64,000 nt of DNA from Lacticaseibacillus mingshuiensis (GCF_016861785.1 NZ_BOLS01000003.1:123593-187592); one strand, 5' to 3'. Positions 8,920-18,671 are shown, numbered from the stretch's first letter. A program made the numbers and translations. The notes: generated by a model not told the origin, from the sequence alone.

Positions 8920-8964
8920 AAAAAGGCGCCGCACTCCCTCAATCAAGGGAATGTGGCGCCTTTT
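8920..8964. terminator. Bidirectional terminator
   Basis: Perfect stem AAAAGGCGCC / GGCGCCTTTT between the convergent membrane-protein and phosphoketolase genes. Confidence 0.9.
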
Positions 8965-8973
8965 GCACGCGAG

Positions 8974-11343
8974 TTACTTGATTGGCTTCCAGGTCCAGTT
9001 CAGGACTTCAGGAATATCTTCGCCGGTCTCGCGAATATAATCGTAGTGATATTGAAGCGTGTCATCCATTTTCTGCACAAAGCCCGCGGCCTTCTGCGCG
9101 AAACTTGGGACATGCAAGATAATGTCCTTGGCCAAGTGGAAGCGGTCGAGCTCGTTGAGCACCCGCATGTCAAACGGCGTGGTGATCGCGCCTTCTTCGC
9201 GGAACCCATGGACATAGACGTCGCGGTTGTGGCGGTCAAAGAAGATATCGCGAATCAGGTCCTCGAAGCCATGGAAGGCGAAGAAGACTGGCTTGTCCGC
9301 GGTGAAGTACTGGTCAAAGACCTCATCGCTCAGCCCACGCGGATCACTCTTCTTCAGTTTCAACAGGTCCAAGACGTTGACAAAGCGAATCTTCAGCTCT
9401 GGGAAGTTGTCATGGAGGATGTCGATCGCGGCGAGGCTTTCGAGGTTTGGCTCGGTGCCGGCTGCCGCCAAAACAACGTCTGGTTCAACCCCATCATCCG
9501 TCGATGCCCAGTCGATGCGCTTCAGGCCGTTATTGGCCAGGACCGTCGCCTCTTCGATGGAATAGAACTGCGGCCGCGGTTGCTTTGATGTGATCAGAAG
9601 GTTGATCGTATTTTCACTGGAAAAGACTTTCGGCGAGATCGCCAACAGGGAGTTCGCATCCGCTGGGAGATATTCGCGAATGTATTCGCCCTTCTTTTCC
9701 GCCAAATGGGTGAGGACACCCGGATCCATATGGGTGTAACCATTGTGATCCTGCTGGAAGGAGGTCGACGTCGACACGACGTTCAGCGATGGATACGGCT
9801 TGTGCCACTTCTGCTCATGTGCTTCACGCAGCCACTTGAAATGCTGGGTGAGCATCGAATCGACCACGCGCAGGAAGGCTTCATAGGACGTGAAGACGCC
9901 GTGGCGGCCCGTCAGCGTGTAGCCTTCAAGAAAGCCTTCCGCCTGATGTTCGGACAGCTGCGAGTCGATGATTCGGCCACTTGCCGCCATGTCTTCATCG
10001 GAGCCATTCGTTGAAATGCCTTCTAACCACTGACGGTCAGTGGTCTCGAACAAGCCATACAGGCGGTTGGACATGGTCTCATCCGGCCCGAACACGCGAA
10101 AGTTATGCGCGTTGAGCTTGATCAGGTCACGCAGGTAATCCGACCAAATGATCATATCCTGCTTGACGTTTTTCCCATGCTCCGTGTTGTCCAGCGCGTA
10201 TTGCTTATAGTCCGGCAACACCAGCGGCTTCGCGTTCAAGCCCATGTTGGTGATCGGGTTGGCGGTCATCCGCTTGGCCCCTTTTGGCGTCAACGCCTTC
10301 AGTTCCGGCTTCAGCACACCATTTTCATCAAACAACTCTTCTGGCTTGTAGGACTTGAGCCAAGCGACCAGCTCATCCGCATGGGTCATATCGTCGCGCT
10401 TGACCGGAATTGGCACCTGATGCGCGCGGAACGAACCTTCGATCTTCTCGCCGTTGAATTCCTTCGGGCCCGTCCAGCCCTTAGGTGTGCGCACGATCAA
10501 CACCGGCCAATGCGGCATGGTCGCATCATGTGTCTCGCGGGCATGCTTTTGAATCGACTTGATCTCTTCGATGATCGTATCGAGCGTCTTGGCCATTTCC
10601 GGACTAAGTTTCTCCGGATCGTCGCCTTCGACAAAATACGGATGCCAGCCCATGCCTTCATAATACTTAGTCAGATCCGCATCGGATTTGCGCGACAAGA
10701 TCGTCGGATTTGAGATCTTGAACCCGTTCATGTGCACGATCGGCAACACAGCGCCATCCGTGATGGGATTGATGAACGTGTTGGAGAACCAGCTGGTCGC
10801 CAGCGGCCCCGTTTCACTTTCGCCATCCCCGATCACCGTGGCCGCAATGACCTCAGGGTTGTCCAAGATTGCGCCGGTCGCATGGCTCAGCGCATAACCC
10901 AGCTCGCCGCCTTCATGAATGGAGCCAGGAATCTGCGCATTGGCATGAGACGCCGCACCACCTGGAAAACTGAAGCGCTTGAACAGCAACCTCATACCCG
11001 TCTCGTTTTGCGGCATTTCCGGATAGGCCTCAGAGTACGTGCCATCCAAATAAGCATTGGAGATCATGACCTGACCACCGTGACCCGGGCCTTCAATATA
11101 AAACATATCCAGGTCGTACTTGTTGATCACGCGGTTGAGATGCGCGTAGATGAAGTTTTGGCCGGCAATGGTGCCCCAGTGGCCCAGCGGATTGAATTTC
11201 ACATCGCTTGATTGAAGTGGCCGCTTCAACAGCGGGTTATCACGCAAGTAAAGTTGGCCAACGGAGATATAGTTCGCCGCGCGCCAGTATGCGTTCAGTT
11301 TGGCAAAGTAGGCTGTGGAATCAAAATCTTTGATAGCTGCCAT
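8974..11343 (-). CDS. xfp: Xylulose-5-phosphate/fructose-6-phosphate phosphoketolase
   Basis: A 789-residue thiamine-diphosphate enzyme of full family length. It carries the signature [12 protein letters not shown] and the cofactor motif GDGESETGP. It cleaves xylulose 5-phosphate (and often fructose 6-phosphate) with phosphate to acetyl phosphate plus a triose or tetrose phosphate, the key step of heterolactic pentose metabolism in the cytoplasm. It is monocistronic. The upstream region has an extended -10 (TGCTACACT on the minus strand, 11377-11385) and a TAAGC / GCTTA inverted repeat at 11391-11406. No cre box was seen. Confidence 0.97.
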   Translation of the reverse strand: MAAIKDFDSTAYFAKLNAYWRAANYISVGQLYLRDNPLLKRPLQSSDVKFNPLGHWGTIAGQNFIYAHLNRVINKYDLDMFYIEGPGHGGQVMISNAYLDGTYSEAYPEMPQNETGMRLLFKRFSFPGGAASHANAQIPGSIHEGGELGYALSHATGAILDNPEVIAATVIGDGESETGPLATSWFSNTFINPITDGAVLPIVHMNGFKISNPTILSRKSDADLTKYYEGMGWHPYFVEGDDPEKLSPEMAKTLDTIIEEIKSIQKHARETHDATMPHWPVLIVRTPKGWTGPKEFNGEKIEGSFRAHQVPIPVKRDDMTHADELVAWLKSYKPEELFDENGVLKPELKALTPKGAKRMTANPITNMGLNAKPLVLPDYKQYALDNTEHGKNVKQDMIIWSDYLRDLIKLNAHNFRVFGPDETMSNRLYGLFETTDRQWLEGISTNGSDEDMAASGRIIDSQLSEHQAEGFLEGYTLTGRHGVFTSYEAFLRVVDSMLTQHFKWLREAHEQKWHKPYPSLNVVSTSTSFQQDHNGYTHMDPGVLTHLAEKKGEYIREYLPADANSLLAISPKVFSSENTINLLITSKQPRPQFYSIEEATVLANNGLKRIDWASTDDGVEPDVVLAAAGTEPNLESLAAIDILHDNFPELKIRFVNVLDLLKLKKSDPRGLSDEVFDQYFTADKPVFFAFHGFEDLIRDIFFDRHNRDVYVHGFREEGAITTPFDMRVLNELDRFHLAKDIILHVPSFAQKAAGFVQKMDDTLQYHYDYIRETGEDIPEVLNWTWKPIK

Positions 11344-11376
11344 GACGTAATCCCTGCTTTCTTAATTGTTGACTTC

Positions 11377-11406
11377 AGTGTAGCACAAAATAAGCAAGTC
11401 TGCTTA
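11377..11406 (-). promoter_or_regulatory. Probable phosphoketolase promoter with adjacent inverted repeat
   Basis: On the minus strand, TGCTACACT forms an extended -10. The inverted repeat TAAGC-AAGTCT-GCTTA (11391-11406) lies where a -35 would be, so a bound protein there could control the promoter. No regulator can be named. Confidence 0.35.
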
Positions 11407-11587
11407 ACAATACTTACAACAACTTATTGCGATTTGTTGGTCACCCTTAGTCTAGCAACTCGGCCGCGCCGACCCAAACAATGTGTCTCGAGCAATCAGA
11501 TTTTTGTAAAAGTTGACCCGCCGCGCCCCTTCACGGTGTTAAAATAATCACAAGGGGTTCGACCCCGGTTCATAAGGAGGCGGCGAC

Positions 11588-11716
11588 ATGACGAAAAGTC
11601 AACGATTGACAGCACTCGGCGGCATCTTGATCGGGGTGTGCGCCACGCTACTCGTTCAGTCTTGGCTCGACCAAGTCGTGGTGATTCATGACGATCGCCG
11701 ACCGGCCCAGCCATAG
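11588..11716 (+). CDS. Small single-span membrane protein
   Basis: A 42-residue protein starting MTKSQRLTALGG, with one hydrophobic segment (residues 7-26) and a charged C-terminus (HDDRRP). A strong AAGGAGGCGG lies a few bases before the ATG, which is the main evidence that it is translated. The next small gene starts 27 bp after its stop, forming a two-gene unit. Too short for family recognition. Confidence 0.5.
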   Translation: MTKSQRLTALGGILIGVCATLLVQSWLDQVVVIHDDRRPAQP

Positions 11717-11743
11717 TTTCAGTTCGCAAAGGAGTGGAGATCC

Positions 11744-11917
11744 ATGAGACTAACATTTTTCGAATGGTTGATCGCTGCATTTGCACTTATCGCGTTGATC
11801 GCGCTGATCGCGATCGGCGCCTATATTAGCGCCATCGTCGTCGCCCTACTAATGGTGGGCGCGATCTTGATCGACCGTGACCCGCGCAACGATCTTCGCG
11901 GCAAGCATTTGATCTAA
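11744..11917 (+). CDS. Small membrane protein, two transmembrane segments
   Basis: A 57-residue, very hydrophobic protein (MRLTFFEWLIAAF...). A near-continuous apolar stretch at residues 8-43, broken by GAYIS, suggests a hairpin of two membrane spans, with a charged tail (DRDPRNDLRGK) on the cytoplasmic side. AAAGGAGTGG precedes the ATG. It is probably co-transcribed with the 42-residue protein before it and shares a bidirectional terminator with rarA. Function unknown. Confidence 0.55.
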   Translation: MRLTFFEWLIAAFALIALIALIAIGAYISAIVVALLMVGAILIDRDPRNDLRGKHLI

Positions 11918-11983
11918 CTAGACAAAGACGACGCCTTGCTCGGACAACAGACTGAGGTCTTACTCCGACCGCGCGTCCCTATC

Positions 11984-12027
11984 AAAAAAGTCCGCAGTTG
12001 GCCAAAATTGGCTTTCTGCGGACTTTT
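11984..12027. terminator. Bidirectional terminator
   Basis: Stem AAAAGTCCGCAG / CTGCGGACTTTT between the small membrane genes and the convergent rarA. Confidence 0.9.
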
Positions 12028-12046
12028 GTATTGCTTGCTTTGCGGC

Positions 12047-13369
12047 TTACTGGTTGTCATGTTCGGCATGCCAGGCCTTGATCTGGTCCAGCCGGGCCTT
12101 CACGCGTGCCTCACTGCCCTGATCCGTGGGGTGATAATAGGTGCGACCTTGCAAATTGTCCGGCATGGTCTGCATATTAGTCAGCTTATCGGCGCTGTTA
12201 TGTGCATACTGATAATCCTTGCCATAGCCGAGGTCCTTCATCAGCCCCGTCACACCGTTTCTGATCTGCAGGGGCACCGGCTCCGCGAGCGTTTCCGTCG
12301 CATCTTTTTTTGCCGATTCGTAGGCGGTATACAAGGTATTCGATTTCGGCGCCATACTCAAATAGGTCACCGCATGCGTCAGGTGCACACTGCACTCGGG
12401 CATCCCGATGAACTGGCAGGCCTGAAAAACGGCGATCGCGATCTCCAAGGCGCGGCTGTCGGCCATGCCGATGTCTTCCGAGGCAAAACGCACAAGCCGC
12501 CGTGCGATATACAGCGGGTCTTCCCCTGTTTCCAGCATCCGCGCCAGCCAGTATATGGCCGCGTCGACGTCTGAATTGCGCATCGATTTGTGCAACGCAG
12601 AGATCAGATTGTAGTGCTCCTCACCGTTTTTGTCGTACAGCAGCGCCTTTTTCGTGAGCAACTGGCCCACGACCGCAGCCGTTAGCGTGATCGGCTCACC
12701 GTCGCTTTGATCGGCGTTCGTTACCGCCATTTCCAGCGTGTTCAGCGCGATGCGGGCATCCCCGTTGGCAAAATCGGTCATGCGTTCAAGCAGCGCCTCG
12801 CTGACCTGGATCGTTTGCGAGCCATAACCGCGGGGGTCGCTAAGGGTCTGGTGCAACACCCGCACGAGGTCTTGCGTCGTCAGGGGCTGAAGCACGAACA
12901 CCCGCGTCCGCGACAGCAGCGCGGCGTTCACCTCAAATGAAGGATTTTCCGTCGTCGCCCCGATCAAGATGATCGCCCCGCGCTCCACATACGGCAGAAA
13001 GGCATCCTGCTGAGCCTTATTGAAGCGATGAATCTCGTCGACAAAGACGATGGTTTTTTGCCCGAGCTCGCGGTTGGAGGCGGCTTCTTCCATCACCACC
13101 TTGATCTCCTTGATGCCGGCGGTGACCGCCGAAAATGTGACGAATTGCGCCCGGGTGCGGCGCGCGATGATCTGCGCGAGTGTGGTCTTTCCAACACCAG
13201 GCGGCCCCCAAAAGATCATCGAAGGCACCTCGTCATTTTCGATCACGCTGGTCAACACTTTGCCCGGCCCCAGCAAATGACTTTGGCCGACAAATTCTTC
13301 CAACGTTTGTGGCCGCATCCGGTCTGCCAGTGGCTGAAACTGGCCGGGCTGATCAAATAAAGAGGCCAT
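12047..13369 (-). CDS. rarA: Replication-associated recombination protein A (RarA/MgsA ATPase)
   Basis: A 440-residue AAA+ ATPase of the clamp-loader clade, acting at stalled replication forks. Visible motifs are Walker A GPPGVGKT (residues 55-62) and Walker [10 protein letters not shown]. The C-terminal half carries the usual tetramerisation region. I set the start at 13369, behind AAGGAAGTGAG; an open extension to 13444 enters a hairpin-repeat element and is not expected to be translated. The gene is monocistronic, with repeat locus B immediately upstream. Confidence 0.95.
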   Translation of the reverse strand: MASLFDQPGQFQPLADRMRPQTLEEFVGQSHLLGPGKVLTSVIENDEVPSMIFWGPPGVGKTTLAQIIARRTRAQFVTFSAVTAGIKEIKVVMEEAASNRELGQKTIVFVDEIHRFNKAQQDAFLPYVERGAIILIGATTENPSFEVNAALLSRTRVFVLQPLTTQDLVRVLHQTLSDPRGYGSQTIQVSEALLERMTDFANGDARIALNTLEMAVTNADQSDGEPITLTAAVVGQLLTKKALLYDKNGEEHYNLISALHKSMRNSDVDAAIYWLARMLETGEDPLYIARRLVRFASEDIGMADSRALEIAIAVFQACQFIGMPECSVHLTHAVTYLSMAPKSNTLYTAYESAKKDATETLAEPVPLQIRNGVTGLMKDLGYGKDYQYAHNSADKLTNMQTMPDNLQGRTYYHPTDQGSEARVKARLDQIKAWHAEHDNQ

Positions 13370-13399
13370 GCCGCTCACTTCCTTTGTTGCGGGCCTGCT

Positions 13400-13546
13400 A
13401 TCCCGCGGGCCTGCGCATCCTTTTAGTTGAGCTCCGGCCCGCATAGTGGGTCCATCTAACTGGCTCTTGCACTCGAGGCCTAGTGCGCCTCAAGCGCAAG
13501 AGCCAAGTTAGCTGACCCACCATCCCGCGGGCCTGCGCATCCTTTT
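13400..13546. repeat. Nested-hairpin intergenic repeat, locus B
   Basis: A single unit flanked by two copies of a 25-bp direct repeat (13400-13424 and 13522-13546; core GGGCCTGCGCATCC), period 122. The arm GTGGGTC pairs with GACCCAC, CATCTAACT roughly with AGTTAGCTG, and apical GGCTCTTGC with GCAAGAGCC. It lies in the divergent gap between rarA and the 108-residue protein gene. Confidence 0.85.
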
Positions 13547-13582
13547 CTTCATAATACCATGACAACTCCTTGTTGGCGGGGG

Positions 13583-13593
13583 TATGCTACACT
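13583..13593 (+). promoter_or_regulatory. Extended -10 promoter of the unknown/GNAT operon
   Basis: TATGCTACACT contains an extended -10 (TG-C-TACACT) 27 bp before the ATG at 13620. The same string recurs before other genes in this window. No clear -35 was seen. Confidence 0.4.
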
Positions 13594-13619
13594 TAAGAAA
13601 AGCGAAATGAGGTGCAAGG

Positions 13620-13946
13620 ATGACTGATACAAAAGTACTGGCAAGTTTTCCAAGCGGCGAGTTCGCGGCGTTTTCCACCGCAAAGATGTCGTATTTTTTG
13701 CCCATGCGTGCGGACATGACCCGCAGTGAGATCGAACAATTCTTCGGCGAGGACGCAAAATTCGTGGCGCTGACTCCGATGCCGACGGTCGAACTCCATT
13801 TGCCCGACACCAAAGTCCAGATCGCACACCCTGGCGACATCATCGCCCATTTTATCAACGGCAAGTATAAAGTGATCTCCGAAGAATACTATAACAAAAA
13901 TTTCAACGCGCCGATCGTCGACAAAGACGACCATGGCATGATCTGA
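13620..13946 (+). CDS. Protein of unknown function, 108 residues
   Basis: A soluble protein (MTDTKVLASFPSGEF...) with mixed alpha/beta character and an acidic C-terminus (VDKDDHGMI). GAGGTG precedes the ATG. It lies eight bases before an acetyltransferase gene and shares its promoter and terminator, so the two probably form an operon. I do not recognise a family, and no catalytic motif is evident. Confidence 0.65.
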   Translation: MTDTKVLASFPSGEFAAFSTAKMSYFLPMRADMTRSEIEQFFGEDAKFVALTPMPTVELHLPDTKVQIAHPGDIIAHFINGKYKVISEEYYNKNFNAPIVDKDDHGMI

Positions 13947-13954
13947 GGCGTCCC

Positions 13955-14527
13955 ATGACTCGTTTTGAAAAATACCACCCGCTTTTATCCGCCCACTACA
14001 CCATGGACTGGCTGACAATGGCCAAGCTCAAGGATGTGTTTGCCCTGCGCAATGATCCGCTGGTCGCCGCCATTTCGGGCCGCGAGCGCGACAGTAGCAT
14101 CGAGGCCACCGCCCATTACGTCAATCAGTCGATGCGGCTCGTCATGGCGGACCGCGCGTTGCTCTATGGCGTGACTGCGCGCGATGACCGCAGTTTCTGC
14201 GGCAGTTTTTGCCTGTGGAATTTCAGCGAAAACAAGACGCAGGCGCAGATTCGCTTCGAGGTCCTCGCCGCCCAAGCGAGTCGCCCTGTGATGGCTGAAG
14301 TGCTGCCGCGGATGCTGGGCTTCGCCTTTTTCGAGCTCGGGGTCACTCAGGTCTATGCCCTGTTGCCGGAAACCGCCACAGCGGATGTGGCCCTGCTGAA
14401 GGCAAACCACTTCACGGCAACCTCGACCGGCCGGACGCGCACAATGCCAGACGGGCAAAGCGTGCCGCTGCTCAAATTGACATTGGCCGCAGATACGGTC
14501 AAAAATGACCCGCGGTATCAATTCTAG
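13955..14527 (+). CDS. GNAT-family N-acetyltransferase (RimJ/RimL-like)
   Basis: A 190-residue protein with the general layout of RimJ/RimL-type acetyltransferases, which transfer acetyl from acetyl-CoA to protein N-termini or small amines. Features are the core FCGSFCLWNF, a strand-helix region around QAQIRFEVLA, and a C-terminal FFELGVTQVYALLPE typical of the fold. The usual R/Q-x-x-G-x-A acetyl-CoA loop is not clean, so substrate and activity are uncertain. It is the second gene of a two-gene operon ending in a strong terminator. Confidence 0.75.
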   Translation: MTRFEKYHPLLSAHYTMDWLTMAKLKDVFALRNDPLVAAISGRERDSSIEATAHYVNQSMRLVMADRALLYGVTARDDRSFCGSFCLWNFSENKTQAQIRFEVLAAQASRPVMAEVLPRMLGFAFFELGVTQVYALLPETATADVALLKANHFTATSTGRTRTMPDGQSVPLLKLTLAADTVKNDPRYQF

Positions 14528-14535
14528 TTCAGCCA

Positions 14536-14577
14536 CAAAAATGGCGCCTCCACCCAGTGAAGACGCCATTTTTTTGT
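14536..14577. terminator. Bidirectional terminator
   Basis: Stem AAATGGCG / CGCCATTT with A- and T-runs on either side, between the convergent GNAT and purine-permease genes. Confidence 0.9.
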
Positions 14578-14586
14578 GCCGATTTT

Positions 14587-16044
14587 TTACAAGACAGCCA
14601 GCACAATGAAGTTCAAGATGAAGCCGATCGTCGCAATGCCTAAGACCGGATGAATGTCGCGAATCTTGCCGGTCAGAATCTTGACCAAGCAGTAGAAGAT
14701 GAACCCGGCGGCGATCCCGTATGAGATGTTGTAGATGAGGCCCATCACAACGGACGCCATGAATGCCGGCAGCGCCTCTTCCATGCTGCTCCAATCGATC
14801 TCCTTGAGACTGGAGACCATCATGACCCCGACGAGAATGAGCGCCGGCGCAACAGCTTGAGTCGGCACGATGCTGATCAGTGGGGCAAAAACGGCTGAGA
14901 GCAGGAAGCAAGCCGCAGTGGTCACGGATGTCAGCCCAGTGCGCCCACCAGCGCCGATCCCAGCGGCACTTTCAACATAAGTCGTCGTGTTGGATGTCCC
15001 GAAGATCGCCCCGATCGACGTGGCGATGGAATCGGCGAACAGCGCCTTATCCATTTTCGAGGAGAAACCGTGGCCGGTCTCCATTGCAATTTCGTCGGCA
15101 TCGGAGAAGATCCCGGTGCGCCGGCCCGTGCCGATGAAGGTGCCCAGCGTGTCAAAGGTATCGGAGAAACTGAAGGCGAAGATCGTCATCAAGCTGATCA
15201 CGATCTTATCCGGCGAGGTGAACAGACTGCCCATCCCCTTGGCGGAAAAGGCTGCGCCAAATGTGGTGCTGAGCTGGCCGATCGCGTGGCCGAGCGAATT
15301 GTTCGCGGAAAAGTCAAGACTGGTGACCCCCATCGGAATCCCGATGATGGTCGTGATGACGATGCCCAGCAGAACCGCGCCTGGCACTTTTTTGATGACC
15401 AGGATCGCCATCACGAACAGGCCGATCAGCGCAAGCAACGCGCCGGACTGCGTGAAGTTGACCAGCGCCGGCACGATGCCGCCGCCTGTGACAACACCAG
15501 TGACGCCATCTTTATAGGAAGTGGTGCCGGCGTTGTAGGCGGCATTGTTGATGCTCAAGATGTTCGAACTATCCGATGTGAATTGCAGGAAGCCGGCATT
15601 TTTCAAGCCGATGTAAGCAACGAAGACGCCGATCCCGCCGCCGATCGCGTGCTGTAAGCTTTCTGGAATGGCGGTGATGATCAGCTTACGCACTTTCGTC
15701 ACGGTGATCAGGATGTTGATAAGCCCGCAGATGAAGACCATCGCAAGGGCCTGTTGCCAAGAATAGCCGAGGGCGAAGACAACGGTGTAGGTGAAAAATG
15801 CGTTCAGGCCCATCCCCGGCGCCAGCGCGTAGGGAACGTTCGCGAACAGCCCCATAAACAGTGTCCCAACTGCACTTGCAATGATCGTTGCGAGGAAAAC
15901 AGCCTGCGATGGCATGCCAGCCAACGACAGGACTTGCGGGTTGACGAATAAAATATAAGACATGGCAAAGAATGTAGTAAGGCCCGCAAGAATTTCACGA
16001 CCGGTCGTTGTACCGTTCGCTTTTAATTGGAAAAAGCGATCCAT
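14587..16044 (-). CDS. NCS2-family purine (hypoxanthine/guanine) permease
   Basis: A 485-residue membrane protein of the AzgA-like branch of NCS2 permeases (PbuG/PbuO relatives). N-terminal REILAGLTTFFAMSYILFVNP and VPYALAPGMGLNAFF are typical, and about 12 hydrophobic segments follow. It would import hypoxanthine, guanine or adenine by proton symport. The start at 16044 follows AGAGGTG; the longer frame adds an unlikely N-terminus. A PurR-box-like palindrome lies about 100 bp upstream. No purine riboswitch core was found there. Confidence 0.92.
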   Translation of the reverse strand: MDRFFQLKANGTTTGREILAGLTTFFAMSYILFVNPQVLSLAGMPSQAVFLATIIASAVGTLFMGLFANVPYALAPGMGLNAFFTYTVVFALGYSWQQALAMVFICGLINILITVTKVRKLIITAIPESLQHAIGGGIGVFVAYIGLKNAGFLQFTSDSSNILSINNAAYNAGTTSYKDGVTGVVTGGGIVPALVNFTQSGALLALIGLFVMAILVIKKVPGAVLLGIVITTIIGIPMGVTSLDFSANNSLGHAIGQLSTTFGAAFSAKGMGSLFTSPDKIVISLMTIFAFSFSDTFDTLGTFIGTGRRTGIFSDADEIAMETGHGFSSKMDKALFADSIATSIGAIFGTSNTTTYVESAAGIGAGGRTGLTSVTTAACFLLSAVFAPLISIVPTQAVAPALILVGVMMVSSLKEIDWSSMEEALPAFMASVVMGLIYNISYGIAAGFIFYCLVKILTGKIRDIHPVLGIATIGFILNFIVLAVL

Positions 16045-16145
16045 GATGCACCTCTTTGTTCGTATTTGATGATAAACCCAATATACCAAAAAATAGGCGA
16101 CAGTCAAGCGGAAACACGTCTTATTTTTAGTTTTTTAGATTTAAC

Positions 16146-16163
16146 GTTCGGTTTATAACGAAC
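16146..16163 (-). promoter_or_regulatory. PurR-box-like palindrome upstream of the purine permease
   Basis: GTTCG and CGAAC flank eight AT-rich bases. Each strand reads as a near-match (11 of 13) to the PurBox AWWWCCGAACWWT of Firmicutes PurR. Its place upstream of a purine permease supports purine-linked control. The inference rests on motif and context only. Confidence 0.45.
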
Positions 16164-16271
16164 AATGTACGTGCTGCGTCGTGAGGCAGCCAACATCATG
16201 CCGATTCTTGCTGATCAACGATAACTAGCCGGCAATCTTTGCTTTTTCCTCGTTCGTGTTTTTGGACAAGC

Positions 16272-16303
16272 AAAAAGGCCCCGCGTTTGTTTACTGCGAG
16301 GCC
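16272..16303 (-). terminator. Terminator of the D-hydroxyacid dehydrogenase gene
   Basis: Minus-strand stem GGCCTCGC / GCGGGGCC with a T-run (complement of AAAAA at 16272). The region between it and the permease start holds only the PurR-like palindrome. Confidence 0.8.
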
Positions 16304-16319
16304 CTCAGTCAGCTGATTC

Positions 16320-17324
16320 TTATTTTGGATGGACGATCGTTTCCGTGGTGCCTGTGGTCAACAACTCTGTCAGGTAAGTCAGCGAGAACGTCACCATGTT
16401 GTGGACCGCCGTCTCGGTGTAATAGGCGACATGCGGTGTTAGAAGCACGTTCGGCATTTTCTGCAGCTGGTCCCATTGCGGATCGGAAAACCGGCCGGTG
16501 TGCGCCATATCCAGCAGCGCCGCCGTTTCATGCTCGTAAGTGTCGATGCCGGCCCCTGCTAAGTGGCCACTTTCCAGCGCCGCGATCATGGCGGCGGTAT
16601 CGACTAAATTGCCACGCGCAGTATTGATCAGCACCGCCCCAGGCTTCATTTGCGCGAGCGCCCGCGCATCGATGATGTGATCATTCGCTGGGACGCCTGG
16701 AATATGCAAGTCGACCACATCGCTGGCCGCCAGCAATTCATCCATATCGGCATAGCGGCAGGCCAGTGTGTCGTCCTTGGAAGGATGCGGATCATACGTG
16801 ATCACCTTGGCGCCAAATCCCGAAAACATCTGGATGGCCGCACGCCCAATGCGCCCCGCGCCGATGATGCCGACCGTCTGGCTGCGTAGCTCGCGGCCGA
16901 TCAATTGCGTCGACCCCGCATAATCGCCATGGCGCAGAGCGTGCTCGACTTCGCCCACCCGTCGCAACAGGTTCAGCGTCATCGTCACCGCAAACTCCGC
17001 GATGGCTTCCGGGGAATACGCCGGCGTGTTGGCCAGCGTCACCCCATTTTTCGCTGCGGCCGCAAAATCGACATTGTCCGTGCCGACGTTGCGCAACGTC
17101 AAATAGTGGATCCCGTAGTCGCCCATTTTATCGAAGACAGCCGCCGAATATGGGGTCGTCTGCAGGCAGTTGATGCCATCGTACCCCTTTGCCCATTCGA
17201 CCGTGTCGGCTTCAAGCAGTTCTTCTTTGATCGTCAGTTCGTTGCCTGTTTCTTGTGCCCATTGCTTCATATATGGAATCTCGTCGACGCGCGCCCCATA
17301 GGCAATGATTTTCAAGTTCGCCAC
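16320..17324 (-). CDS. D-2-hydroxyacid dehydrogenase, D-2-hydroxyisocaproate-dehydrogenase-like
   Basis: A 334-residue NAD-dependent enzyme that closely resembles D-HicDH of Lactobacillus casei (for example IIAYGARVDEI, TLRNVGTDN, PHVAYYTETAVHNMV). NAD-binding GAGRIG is at residues 155-160. Catalytic Arg237 lies in NTARGNL, Glu264 in GIDTYE and His298 in TPHVA. It reduces 2-keto acids such as 2-ketoisocaproate, or pyruvate, to D-2-hydroxy acids in the cytoplasm. It is monocistronic with its own terminator. Preference for branched keto acids over pyruvate is inferred from similarity. Confidence 0.88.
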   Translation of the reverse strand: MANLKIIAYGARVDEIPYMKQWAQETGNELTIKEELLEADTVEWAKGYDGINCLQTTPYSAAVFDKMGDYGIHYLTLRNVGTDNVDFAAAAKNGVTLANTPAYSPEAIAEFAVTMTLNLLRRVGEVEHALRHGDYAGSTQLIGRELRSQTVGIIGAGRIGRAAIQMFSGFGAKVITYDPHPSKDDTLACRYADMDELLAASDVVDLHIPGVPANDHIIDARALAQMKPGAVLINTARGNLVDTAAMIAALESGHLAGAGIDTYEHETAALLDMAHTGRFSDPQWDQLQKMPNVLLTPHVAYYTETAVHNMVTFSLTYLTELLTTGTTETIVHPK

Positions 17325-17465
17325 TCCCTTTTTCAGATATTTTCAGTATACGGGAAGAACGACCCAGTTGGCTAGTCGAACCGCGGGGAAAATAACGAGC
17401 GACATCAGGCAGCCGCGAAGCGTTCAACCAAAAACAACGAAGCCACTCGACTCCTTAATTTTTAG

Positions 17466-17478
17466 TGAAAGCGCTTCA
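17466..17478 (+). promoter_or_regulatory. cre-like box upstream of ddl (one base short)
   Basis: TGAAAGCGCTTCA is the ideal cre palindrome TGAAAGCGCTTTCA minus one T. It lies about 40 bp before a -10-like TATGCT. Whether CcpA binds a 13-bp spacing variant is unclear. Confidence 0.35.
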
Positions 17479-17578
17479 TTCGTTCCATTGACTGGTTCGT
17501 TTGTGCTATGCTTAAGGTTCTAAAACTATCGGCTGCGCGGTTCACGCCGCGCGGGAAAAATCAGGAGGTTCTACCCTT

Positions 17579-18637
17579 ATGAAAATTGCCGTATTAGCCG
17601 GCGGGCGCAGTACCGAGCGCAACGTCTCGTTCTCCAGCGGCTACCGCATCACCAACGCCCTTCGCGAAAAAGGGCACGAAGCGACATTCATCGACCTGTT
17701 TCTCGGCTACGACTTGGCTGGCAAAGCGCCAGTCTCAGCCTTTGATGACGCGAACACGTCCAAAGATCTGAAGATCTCCGATGCGATCTTGACCGACGCC
17801 GACATCAACGCGCTGCGCAGCGACGGCTCAACTGAGCTTTTTGGCCCAAACGTCCTTGCCATTTGCAAAGAAGCCGACATCGTTTTCCTCGCCCTGCACG
17901 GCGGCGACGGCGAAAACGGCAAGGTGCAGGCCGTCCTTGACCTGAACAATATCAAATACACCGGATCCAGCTCGACCGCATCCGGCATCACGATGAACAA
18001 GGTCTACAGCAAAGAGATCATGCTGTATCACGGCATTCAGACCGCAGCCTTCATCGAGTACACCCGCGATCAAGGCGCCACTGGCCACGTCTTGCCATTT
18101 GCCTACCCAGTTGTGGTCAAGCCAACTTCCGGTGGTTCCTCTGTCGGCACCCATATCGTGCACGATGCAGACGAACTGGAAAACAGTTTGAACGATGTCT
18201 TCCGTTTTGACAACTCGGCCATCGTGGAGGAATTCACCCCTGGGCGCGAGTTCTCGCTGGGCGTTGTCAACGGCCACGCTTTTCCAGCGATCGAGATTCA
18301 AGTCCATGATGGCTGGTACGATTTCGAACATAAATTCCAACCGGGTCACACCGACTTCGTGACCCCGCCGCATGACCTTGACGACGACGTTCACCAGGAA
18401 ATGAAAGACGTTGCGGTTCAAACAATGAAGGTCCTCGGCATGCAAAACTACGGCCGTATCGACTTTTTTGCCAACGACGGCGGCGTTTGGGTCATCGAAG
18501 CCAATAACCTGCCAGGCATGACCCCACTCTCCCTTCTGCCACAAGAAGCCGAAGCGGAAGGCGTGGCCTACCCAGACCTCGTCGAAAGCATCGTCGAAGG
18601 CAAACTCGCCCTCTATGAAAGTGGAATGAATAATTAA
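17579..18637 (+). CDS. ddl: D-alanine--D-alanine (probably D-lactate) ligase
   Basis: A 352-residue ATP-grasp ligase of peptidoglycan precursor synthesis, cytoplasmic. Motifs include [31 protein letters not shown] (the ATP-binding loop) and the metal-binding end [23 protein letters not shown]. At the omega-loop position that decides specificity it has K-F (Phe253), where D-Ala-D-Ala ligases have Tyr. This matches vancomycin-resistant lactobacilli, whose precursors end in D-lactate. The N-terminal region is unlike the usual GGxSxEHEVS form. AGGAGG precedes the ATG. It is monocistronic. Confidence 0.87.
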   Translation: MKIAVLAGGRSTERNVSFSSGYRITNALREKGHEATFIDLFLGYDLAGKAPVSAFDDANTSKDLKISDAILTDADINALRSDGSTELFGPNVLAICKEADIVFLALHGGDGENGKVQAVLDLNNIKYTGSSSTASGITMNKVYSKEIMLYHGIQTAAFIEYTRDQGATGHVLPFAYPVVVKPTSGGSSVGTHIVHDADELENSLNDVFRFDNSAIVEEFTPGREFSLGVVNGHAFPAIEIQVHDGWYDFEHKFQPGHTDFVTPPHDLDDDVHQEMKDVAVQTMKVLGMQNYGRIDFFANDGGVWVIEANNLPGMTPLSLLPQEAEAEGVAYPDLVESIVEGKLALYESGMNN

Positions 18638-18640
18638 GGA

Positions 18641-18671
18641 AGGGTGCGGAGCCCAACTGGAAAAGGGTGCG
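18641..18671. repeat. Solo border of the nested-hairpin repeat, locus G
   Basis: AGGGTGCGGAGCCCAACTG is followed closely by a second AGGGTGCG. These are the two conserved borders of the hairpin elements with the long hairpin missing between them. It begins a few bases after the ddl stop codon and runs into the ddl terminator. Confidence 0.7.
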
